NCBI GenBank assembly: GCA_949710005.1
Contig: OX453279.1
Coordinates: 26,741,762-26,805,761, forward strand
DNA length: 64,000 nt
Direction: 5' to 3'
Source: Ricordea florida
Lineage: Eukaryota; Cnidaria; Anthozoa; Corallimorpharia; Ricordeidae
The notes beneath the pieces are model-generated. The model had not been told where the DNA came from. It worked only from the letters and a program-made list of their open reading frames with translations, and did not search any database. Made by a program: the position numbers and the translations under genes. The first letter of the stretch is position 1, and each line of letters starts with the position of its first letter. Positions 1-11,100 of this stretch are shown here, piece after piece.

Positions 1-859
1 CTACCCAAGTGACAAATTGAATGTAAAGTATTAATGAGTCAAATGAGTCAGTCAGTCAAGAGTCATAAGTCAATGAATCAATGAGTCAGGTCTGACAAAA
101 ACGTTTTGTAGAAACAATAAAGTTAAGCGCTATTTTTACTTAGTTTGCATACTTTCTTTACTAGTTTTCACAGTTTCAAAGCCACTGTGAACTAAAACAA
201 ATAGTGAATGCAGATTTCAGTTTTTTAAAACTTTTGGTGCACACTAAAGGAAAAGCCAAAATGAATAGCTTTTAAAATACTGGGCCTTTAATTCTCAAAC
301 TTATGAATAATTATAATTTCCTTAGAGAGTGGAATTGAATTGAAATTGGATACCTTGTATGGCATAAACGTCAACTTAATCATGTGCCCAAACAGTTAAT
401 TTTGATCTGATTATGCCTTTAACAAATTCGGATTCCTTTGAAGGAAGTCTTCAAGTGTCAACAATACAAAGCCATTGTGCTTCCTTTTGTCAAGACGTCT
501 TTTGTGCTGTTTCAAATGCAAATTAAACTCACAGTACTTGAAAGCAATATTAGTGGATGAAATGTGTTACTGTAATTAAAATCATGCTACAAAACAATGC
601 CTTAAGAAAAGGATTTCTTTTGACTGGAAGACTAGAAAAATCCAATAAAACAATGCCCGGACTTAAACTTTATATGTCATAAAAGCCTAATTTGGGCATA
701 AAATAAGCATGTCCTAGCAGATGGACAAGAATTTGACTCAGCTCATGCTTCGCTGATTTGTCCGCCATTTGGGTTGGAAGTCAGCGATCCAATATTTTTA
801 TGAAAAACTGCTGATCCGACCTGTTGATGCAAGGTTCATGTCTCACAACTCATTGGAGA

Positions 860-1039
860 AAAATCTCATGTATATAACCACCACGAGTCCCCAACTACGT
901 AACACACATTAAATTATTCAATGCACCATTCATTTACGTCAACGTACCATTCAATTACATACAGGGGGCTACTGGTGGGTATATACGTAAGATCTCTGCA
1001 TGTAAAGGGAAACAATTACATACAATGGGACTCATGGTG

Positions 1040-1045
<6 letters not shown>
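860..1045. repeat. Small inverted/direct repeat cluster
   Basis: A unit resembling GGTGGGTATATA preceded by GGGACT occurs inverted at about 866-890 and direct at about 961-985 and 1027-1045. The first two copies form inverted termini roughly 25 bp long, so this may be a MITE remnant with a third solo end. Confidence 0.4.

Positions 1046-1078
<33 letters not shown>
1040..1078. repeat. (TA)n microsatellite
   Basis: An uninterrupted run of about nineteen TA dinucleotides. It lies about 110 bp upstream of the death-domain ATG. Confidence 0.95.
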
Positions 1079-1082
<4 letters not shown>

Positions 1083-1165
1083 TCTCTGCCACTCATTGAC
1101 TCATTTGACTCATAAAACATCAGTTCTCTGACAAATATAAATACATCATTTTCCCAATAATCTAG

Positions 1166-1522
1166 ATACTCCTGTCAAAGAAATTTCATTCATGGTGCGA
1201 AGCAAAATTGAGCGGCTGTTAGAGCCCCTTGATTCAAGCCACCATGACTGGAGGGGCGTGGCCTCGGTTATGGGTCTGTCATCCGAAGATGTCAGACAAC
1301 TGGAGAGTTGTTGTGATAGCAGAGGAAAGATGTCTGCATTGTTTGAAAAGATGGTACAGACTAAGAAGACTGTGCAAGATCTAGTAGGATGGCTACAACA
1401 TGATGATGTACAGAGATTTGATGCAATTGATGAGCTGGAAATGGGTGGTATTATTACTGGCAGAAGCTCCACCAAGGGGGAACTGGGAGAGGGGGGTGAA
1501 CAACAAGGAGTATCACATCATG
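1166..1522 (+). CDS. Exon 1: death domain
   Basis: The frame from ATG 1192 gives an amphipathic six-helix pattern typical of death domains: IERLLEPLD, then HDWRGVASVMGL (the conserved W-R-x-x-A-x-x-x-G core), then LFEKMVQTKKTVQDLVGWLQ and a closing helix with RFDAIDEL. The TVQDL...LQ block resembles the MALT1 death domain more than FADD or TNFR ones, which is a judgement by eye. The exon ends CAT G before GTAAGC (phase 1). The start is ambiguous: a pyrimidine-then-TCTAG acceptor at 1161-1165 would add DTPVKEISF in frame before the Met, which suits a death-domain first helix. Confidence 0.75.
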
Positions 1523-2091
1523 GTAAGCTTATTTAATTACTTACTCTAAATCCTCTATTAAACTCCCATCACCCAAATAAGCCGTTTTCCAGGAATAATT
1601 AAGCCACCCCTTTTTAAAAGAAGAAATTTATTTGCCACCCCCTCCCTTCAAGATAAAAATATCATGCACAACTCGGTAGTGAAATTAAGTACTAGATGTG
1701 TTCACATCTAAGCAGTCCAATTTGTTAAAGTGTCAAGCAAAAATCATGCGGAAGTGAACTTTAAAGTAAGGATTTATAAACAGTCCTTTGGCTGGTTGTT
1801 TACTGGAAACATAGAACAACAGAATTTGTCAAATTTCAGGCCTTGAAAACAGTGGCACTGCATGGTCACTTATGGAATATGACAAGTGGTTGCTTTGTAC
1901 GGTTTCGAGTTCAATGTGGAATTAATTTGCAGAGTGAGTTTTTCAAAAAGCTGAAATTGCACAAGCCGCTTCAGCGAGTGCAATTTCAGCTTTTTGGAAA
2001 AACTCACAAGTGCAAATTAATTCCAAATTGAACGAGAAAAACCATATGATTACTTATTAATAATATAATAATATACATGAAAAAATTACTC

Positions 2092-2124
<33 letters not shown>

Positions 2125-5100
2125 TGTAACACTAGTGCAAATTACACATCGATATTCTGAATTATGATATTCTTTATTTTTAAACGGACCGCTTTGAGTT
2201 CGTAGCCTTATCAGCTGATCTTCATCAGCCAATCAGTAAATAGTGTCAAATCCGCGTCAAATGCTCACTTCCTGTCCGCAATGTGATCTTCCGGCACTTC
2301 TTCCAGGCGAATTTTTTCATGTTTATATTATTAATAAGTATTCATACGGTTTTTCTCGTTCAATTTGGAATTACTTTGCACTTGTGAGTTTTTCAAAAAG
2401 CTCACTCGTGGAAATTAATTCCAAATTGAACTCGAAACCGTATGATTACCTTTACTAAACATGAAAAAATCTGCCTGGAGGAAGTGCCAAAAGATCTCAT
2501 TGCGGACAGGAAGTGAGCATTTGACGTGGATTTGACACTTTATTTACTGATTGGGTGATGAAGATCAGCTGATAACACCACGAATTCAAAGCGGTTCGTT
2601 TAAAAGTAAAGAATATCATAATCCAGAATACTGATGTGTAATTTGCACTGGCACTGGTGTTACACTTTTTGCACTGGTGTTACATCTGAACTGCACTGCT
2701 CTCAACCAATCAGAATCGAGTAATTTTTTCATGTATATTAATATTAAGAGTGTAACAAGAAGATGCCTGAAGGCATTTACGCGGGATGTGTTGGTTTAAA
2801 ATTGCTGACGCAGTATGTTTTTTTGCTGATTGTGCGTTCATGGATGCCCATGGTGCAATCCAACCTGACTTGCATGTGATTCGGAGTTACAGCCAATAAC
2901 TAGAAGGGCACTCGGTAGAGCGCATACCTCCACCCTGCCACATAATTGTTGTCTTTAAGAGTTTGGATCCACAAGTAAGAGCTATTTGAAGAAAAGTATA
3001 TCCGATTGAGGAGTAATATTGTTATTTTTCCCACATATCGCTTCTTCGCCTTCGATAACTTGGAATCAGATGAATGGCATCAAGTTTCACAACTGTTTTC
3101 TACCGTGGGAACCAAGAAAACTGATTGGTCAACATTAATTTGATTAGTAAACAAACCCAATTATCACTGAAATTTCTGTAAAACCTTAGAAAACTTCTGA
3201 TAAAATCGCTCAGCTTAAACACGACAAGAATTTCGGTGCAATATACAATTTGGTAGGTTTTTTGCGGTCATGGAACCAGCCATATAGTATATCGGCTGCA
3301 GTGCAGGCGTCTCATTAGGGCGAGTTAGCGTGACAACCTTGCGACCGCCATGTTAGACCGCCATGTTAGACAGTGGGGGAAGGGGAGGGGGGAAATGAGA
3401 TTTTCTTCGCCCCACCCCCTCCCCTGTCCTTCGTCTTGCTTATCACTCACCCCCTTGGTAAAACTTTCTTTCTCTCCCCAGTCTTCCACTGCATGAAAAA
3501 TTCAAGATGGCGGCTAAACTTTTTATGATGTGAGCGCTCGCTCGAAAAAATCTCGCCTGCTCTGCTGGCTATATAGTATACAATATATACAAAACTTAGG
3601 CGTAAACTGACATTCACGTTTGTTCGAAGCCGTATTATCAAGTGTAGCCTGAGTGAACGCTCCCGAGAGCGTCTAGTCTGGATCTGAGATCCGGAATTTA
3701 ATCCGGATAAATCCCAAATTTTAATCGATTGATCCTGGGTATATTTGCGACCTTTCCACCAAATTTGATGCAAGTCCGTTGAGTAGTTTTTGCGTAAAAC
3801 GATTAAGAGACAGACAAACAGAAAGGCGTGAAAACATAACCTCCTTGGCGGAGGTAAAAATCACACAATTTTTTCGGGACGGGCTCGGGATACGGAAAGT
3901 TAAAAAAACAAGGCAATTTTTGACTCCCAAGACGACGAAAGGAATGCCCTACCGAATTTTATACGCTGGCTGACTACGTCATCCCGCGTAATAAGGATTT
4001 ATTAAGGATTTTTTTCTCGTACTGAATCGTACAGGACGTGCTTGATGTATGGGACATTACATGTCAATCAAACACAGGATATACGGGTATTATTATTACA
4101 AAGAGAGAATTTTTGAAACAGTGTTTGACTGCATGAGAAACAAAATGATTCTTGGCAAGGTGGTGGCTTAATAGAGGGGTCATTAAGAGAGAGTTGACTG
4201 CATAATTATTACAGAACTTACAGATCTATCTGTTTTGAAATTAGGTGCCTTGTTTGTTATATGCCCCCAATCAAAATACTGTAAGTACATGTACTTAAGT
4301 TGGCAGTCAGTTTAGCAAAAGCCCTCCTTACTTGTAATATAGCATTTCATTATTAATTCATATGTGGCAAAGGAAGTCACTAAAGTATATGGAGGTATAT
4401 GCAGAGTTTGTCGAACCAGCACACCGCTGGCCAACATGAGACATTACACAACTGAACACACCACGGACTTACCCCTTAAGGGAATGTCCGCAGACCATGT
4501 CGGTATACTCGGCCATTTTGTTGACTAATACCTTTGTATTGTTTTATTGAGAAACTCTTCAGGACTAAAGCACTTTTTATTACATTTGTAAGTACATTGT
4601 CAGCTGGTACAATGTCGGCCGTGCTTTATTTTGTTTTCAGTGTATTTATATTACTATACGTTTTCCCGTAGATTCGCTTTTACATCGTTGTTGCGATAAA
4701 TAAAACCGTTCAACACCGAGGAGAATTCTTCAGTATATGGTCTTTTTGTTTCCTATCATGAAGGATGATATAGTCAATAGTATGTAGTTAAAAATAGATC
4801 TTAGATGTAAGGTAAAGTGTGGTATATTGTCTGCACAACAATGCTTTTCACCAATAAGTAAAAGCAGTTTTTTTTGCAAATTTATGCAAAAAGGCATGTT
4901 TTAAAGTTTGATTATTATTGTTACCTTTTTATTATTGTTATTATTAAAGCCATGTCACCACTTCCACAACAAGCGTCTAAAACATTGATGGCTCCTGAGA
5001 AGCCAAGCAGTTGTATACCCAGTCAAGTGGAAGAACAAGGGGACAATACCTCTAAAGACACCTGTATCCTGAGTGAAGAGGAAGAACAAGAGAACAGTAG

Positions 5101-8100
5101 TAGCTCTCAAGATACTCGTATCCCAAGTCAAGAGGAAGAAGGGGACAGTTGCTCCAAAGACGCCCGTATCCCGAGTCAAGTGGAAGACACATCTTTCAGT
5201 GAGAAATTAAGCATCAGTCAAGAGGAAAAGAGTGATCGTTTCCCCAGCCAAGAAGAGCATGTTATTGATGAGGACGATGAAGTGTTTGGAAATGCCGGTA
5301 ACAAATATTTAACAATTGATTATCCTCTGAAATCAAAGTGAGTAGTGGCAGAATGTGTACCAAGCTGCGGAGCAGGGAGGTATCATTTCTAACAAGACAC
5401 TTATTACTGAGATTGAAGAGAATGATTCATTTAGTGTATAGATGTGCCATTGAGTCAACCTGGGTCTCATTAACCCTTTAAGTCCCAGTAGTGACCAGCA
5501 TCCAATTTCTCATTACAATATTCACTGTTCATCAGCTAACTGCCACTTGGTTAGCTCAGTTAGAAGAGCACCAGCCTGTCAAGCCGGAGGTCGTGAGTTC
5601 AAAACCTCGGCCAGACCAAAACTCAAGGTCTTAAAATTAGAATGTGCTGCTTTTGTTATGACATCTACAAATGGTTAGACATTCTAGTCTTCTTGGATAA
5701 GGACAAAAAACTGTAGGCCCCATCTCACAGCACTTTTCTTGTGGGACGTTAAAGATCCTACAACAATGTTTGAAAAGCGTAGGGGACATAGACCCCGGTG
5801 CTGTGGTCAACCGTTGTAAAAAAAACCTTTTTGCAATTAATAAAAGAATTGATGTAAATAGCACCTTTGAACATTTCCATGTGAAAAAGTGTGCTATACA
5901 AATTCGTTATCCTTATCAGCCATTCAGGTTATGAGAATAATGATAATGATCAACAAAGAGTTGTATTGATATTTAAACAAATTCTTCTCACTATAAGTGC
6001 CATAATGAGCATATTCATGAGAATAGGTAGGAGAAAATTAATATTGATATTGGGGCTTAAAGGGTTAAAGTAACTGTGAAACTTAGTTTGCTTCATAATT
6101 AGGCCATTTTACATTTAATTTAGCAAAGCGTACTTGCCCAAGGCTTTGACAGAAATCCTGACACTATATTCACCTTGTGTTAGGTGAATAGTGTTGAATA
6201 TCTTGGGAAAGTTAGCCAAACAGATTACCCAAATGCCAAGGCTGCTGCATTAGTATAATATTTATAGAAATATGAAATTTGTCATCTTGTCACTTCATCC
6301 CTGCAGCTTTAATATGCTTAAGATGTTTAAAGAAGAACAAGGATCAACATCTCCCTGGCAAGAAGTGTTGTAACTACATAATTGTGAACATGGACTGGCC
6401 TAGAATTTAATGAATAAATATGATAATCATCAACAAATTTATCAAGATCAGAAATAAAATTTATGACCTTTTTATGATATTTAATATTAAAGAAAAGGTC
6501 ATCAAATAATGGTCATTTCCATGCCAGTCTTTTTTCTGGGTTACTTATCTCTTGAAATACAAAATCAAAGTTTTATTTGGACTTTGATTTGTACCTTAAT
6601 CAATTTCCTGATCAATGACAATTGTCATATCCCTGCATTTTATTGGGTTTAAGTATCATCCTCTTTTTCTTTTTCTTTTTCTGTTGTAAATCATATCAGT
6701 TCTGTACCAATTAATTGCTATTGACAGGTGAAATGAAAAAGGTTGCTTTGCTGATCAGCTGTGTTAATCACAAGGAACATAATGCAGAACTCCGAAATCT
6801 GGATGACGCTCTGGATAGCACAGAATGGGAAGGCATGTACTTGATTTAAACCTTTCACTGCCAAGATCTGAGTAGCAACTCTTTTAAGTGACTGTCATAC
6901 TGTTTATAGGTTAGAAAATTTGGTGTTAGATCAATTTATGTCTGAGTTAATTGATCATTTCTGTGATTCTCATTAACAGTTAGCCATGCATGCATACATT
7001 GCATTTTTCTTGTATGGAGAAGTTCCATGTTGATCACATTTGGTAGTGAAAGTGTTAAAAACTGTCTCATTGCACAATGTTCCTTGTGTATTTATTAGTT
7101 GAGATTCTATAAAGAGCAAACTGGGAAGAAGCATTAAATCCAAGCTCTTCCAGCTATAGGTGTTGAACCTAAGACCTTCCGATTACTATAGTTCAGATGC
7201 TCTACCACTGAGCTGTTAAGGAGACTGTACTATCTCAACGGATTAGTACGGATTGAGAAACCTATAACAACTGTTTCCTGCAACACGCCATCTTTATTCA
7301 ACCAGGATCCTCCGGTTCTTACCCACAATGCATGCTGATACAACTCAATGGTATTTTGCTAATACAAAGACACTACAATCCCTCCCCTTTTAGAAGAATA
7401 ATCATATGCCTTTGTGAAAAACTTAATAAACAACAACAAAGTCAAAAGCGGTTGTTATGGTCTCTAACAAAGTTCATCAAAGAGTTTCAAGTTCTCAAAG
7501 GTCAAAATCTTTAAATGTTGTTCACTTGTAAAGTTCAAAGTCTTTAAATTTTGTTGGCACTTTTCTCAGCCTCGTAGGTCGAGTAAAACTCTCTTCTTCA
7601 GGTGTAGCAACCTCACTGTCATGGAGATTACTCTGGATACGCACAGTTGCCTCGTTGGATGCAGCATTTCCTGTTGAGTCAGGTTGTGTCCGTGTAGATG
7701 GTTCATCACGTGAGTTATCTCCCTTGCTTTCCTTTGTTTCAGGTGTTTCTTCACAGTTGACTTTCCCTTCTTTGCCTTGCCAAGGTGATTCTGGCTCATT
7801 GAAAATCTTTACATGTGAGGAATTCCTCTTATACTGTGCTCCACTCGATGATTGAACTGTGACACTATTTCCAGCTTTAGACACCACTCTGTATGGCTGC
7901 GGGTCAAACGGCGGCGTCATTTTGCTGAGGGACTTCTGCTTTAGCAAGACCAAATCTCCTTCTTTGATCTCACTTGTCTTAGCTTGACGTCTCTTGTCAA
8001 TGTAGATCTTTCCTTTCTCCTTTGCTTCGCTGTCTCTGTCTTTGACTTCTAAATCTTCTACTGTATTCTCTTCAATTCCAGGTAGACGGGTGCGTAACTT

Positions 8101-11100
8101 GCGACCAAACATTAACTCGGCTGGGCTCACACCTGTGGTGCTGTGGGGTGTGGTCCTGTACATGGTTAAGTAGGCTCCAAGTTCCTCTTTCCAGTCTTTC
8201 TTCTCAATCTGTGCAATTCTAATACGCTTCAGCAAGGAACGGTTCTGACGTTCTATCTCACCATTTGCCTGAGGCCAAAGGGGTGTAGTCGTACGATGAT
8301 GGATCCCTTCACTTTCCACAAAATTTCTGAACTCCTCGCTGATAAACTGTGGTCCGTTGTCCGTCACAATACTCATAGGCAGTCCATGTGTCAGGAACAT
8401 GTGTTTCAGACTTGCAATTATCTTGCCAGTTGTTGTTGATCTCATGACCTGTATTTCAACGTACCGACTATAATAGTCCACAACAGCAAGGACATGGTCT
8501 CCAGATGGTAAGCATGGTGTCATGAGATCTACTGCTAGGTACTGCCATGGTCCATTCGGTAACTCTGTTCTCTCTACAGGTTCTGGTGGGTTGGGGGCTC
8601 CGACCACTTGACAAGGATGGCATGTCCTACATAGCTCTTCTGCCCCTTTGTCTAGTCCCGGCCACCACACCTTTGTTCGAAGTCTGCGTTTCATAGAAAC
8701 TATGCCTGGATGTCCTTCATGGGCAATCTGCAGTACTTTCCCTCGAAGGCTGGCAGGGATGACAATCCTTGTTCCTCTCAGCACGAGTTTTCCAATCACT
8801 GATATCTCGTTCTTCACTAATAGGTATCTCTTGTTCTGCAAATTGTTCCATTTGTTTTCTCTGTAACACTTTCTCAAGTTGGACAACTCTTCATCATTAG
8901 CGGATGCTTCTTCTATTTCTCTAGTGGACATGGCTTTAGGTGTAGCACTTGCAGCGACATAACGTACATAGTTTTCGGTGCTCAGGTCTGGCTCAGAGAC
9001 TTCAGTAGTCAGGCGTGAAAGTGAATCTGCAATGTTACTCTTTCCAGGGATGTGTTTTACAACAAACGTATAGGGCTGTAATCTCAGTACCCATCGGTTT
9101 ACTCTTGCACTAGCATTAGACTTCCTCGAGTAGATAAACTCTAGAGGCTTATGATCTGTCAGGAGATCAAAGTCAACTCCATATACATACATATGGAAAC
9201 GTTCACAAGCCCAGACAAGAGCTAGGGCTTCCTTCTCTGTTTGGGAGTATCGCCTTTCTACATCAGACAAACTCCTACTAGCATAACAGATTACTCTAGG
9301 CTCACCCTTCTGCGTCTGTACGAGTACGGCACCCAAGCCAACAGGGCTGGCATCGGCGATGATTGCTGTCTTTGCCTTGAGATCAAAGTATGCAAGTGTC
9401 TCAGCGTTCGTGAGCCTCTTTTTCAGTTCCTTAAAAGAGTGTTCGTGTTCATCTTTCCAGACAAATGGTACCCCTTTTCTTGTCAATTTCCTCAAGGGAT
9501 CAGCAACTGTAGCTAAGTCAGGGATAAACTTTCCGCAGTAATTCACTAGCCCGAGAAAACTTCTGACCTCTGATACTGAGTCTGGCCTCCTGGTGTTGCT
9601 GACTGCTTCAACTTTGCTCTTCATCGGTCCAATCCCTCTTGCAGATAATAGATGTCCCATGAACTCCAACTCAGGTATGTAGAACCTACACTTCTCTTTA
9701 TTGAGAGTCAAACCTTTGTCTTGGATTCTTTGCAGTACTTTCTCGAGGCGTTCATCATGCTTTTCTTTTGTTGCTCCATGAACTACAATGTCATCGTAGA
9801 TGTTTCTCGCTCCTTCGCAACCTTGCAGGACTTGCTGTATGACTCTTTGGTACATCTCTGGGGCGCAGCATATTCCGAACATCAGACGTTTATAGCGATA
9901 AAGTCCTCGATGTGTTGCAAAAGTCGTGATACCTCGTGATTCTTCTTTCAATTCAATCTGATGGAAGGCCCATTTCACATCTAACTTACTGAAGACTGTA
10001 CTCTGGTTAAGCTCTTGTAATACTTCATCTACTGTAGGTATTGGGTGGCGTTCCCTGATGACTGCTTCATTGGCCTGTCTCATATCAACGCAGAGCCTGA
10101 TGTCATTCTTCTTTGGTACAATCACAACAGGTGACACCCATGGTGTTGGTCCTTCTGCCTTCTCAATTATGTCTAACTTCTCTAATTCATCTAGCTTCTC
10201 TTCTAGCTTTGCTCTCTGGCTTAAAGGTATTCGTCGAGGTTGTTGAGCTACTGGGTTGACAGTCTTGTCTATCGGTATCTCGAGTTGGAAATCTTTTAGC
10301 TTGCCAATTCCTTGAAAGCATTTTTCATATGTCTTGAGTAGCTTGTCACGGGTGTTTTCCTCGTCTACAACGTTGACACTAGAGCTGTTAGGGTCAGTGA
10401 TCTTTAAAACACCGAGCTGTGTTGCTGTATGTCGACCTAGAAGAGCTTGGCCTTTCCCTTCGATAACAATGAATTCTGCATTCTGGGTTTGTTCTCCAAG
10501 CTGGATGGATGCTGTGAAGCTTCCTGCTACTTTAAGTGGTTTGGTACTACCATAGGCAAACAGCTTCTTCTGGCATGTTCTTGACACACACTTCACTTTA
10601 CTTTTCTTGAGTGTCTCCCATAATTCTCGGTCAATCACATTACAGCTTGCTCCAGAGTCGATTATGAACTTGACACTTGGTACACCACCAACATCCAATA
10701 CCAATTCAGGTTGGGCTTTTCCACACACAACAAAAGCAAATTCCTCCTCTTCTGTCTCGATAAGATTAGCTGTATGTTTACCTCCTCTGGGTTTCTGATC
10801 ATTGTGCTTTTTCTTACTTTTGCAGCATTTTGCAAAATGTCCATTTCCGTGACATTTGTTACACCTCTTTCCTCTTGCAGGGCATTTTTCATCTGAACTT
10901 AGATGTCCTAAGTTATCACATCTGTAGCATCTCCTTTCTTTATCATCCAACCTTGGGTTTCTCTGTTGTTTGGGCTTTTTACGCTTGTGTTGGACTCTAT
11001 TTACTTCATGGGTTGTATTAGAGCTAGCAATACTATCAGCCTGTGTAGTACTCGCTTCCATAGCTCGTGCCATTGTTTGCAGCTGACTTAAGGTAAGACC

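Larger units (their letters stand above)
1..1165. promoter_or_regulatory. Upstream region of the death-domain gene with clustered AP-1-like sites
   Basis: No coding exon is recognisable here. The heptamer TGAGTCA (or its complement TGACTCA), the consensus for AP-1 (Fos/Jun) bZIP factors, occurs at 35-41, 44-50, 82-88, 734-740, 1097-1103 and 1106-1112. Chance would give far fewer than one in 1.1 kb. The first three lie in a degenerate AGTCA-rich short repeat (30-90), so some are a by-product of that repeat. If the ATG at 1192 is the true start, this is the promoter and proximal 5' region. If the acceptor-like site at 1164-1165 is used, an earlier exon lies outside the window and this is intron. 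Confidence 0.4.

Noticed and set aside
1042..1078. TATA box
   Set aside because: It is a TA microsatellite; it cannot be distinguished from a promoter element by sequence.
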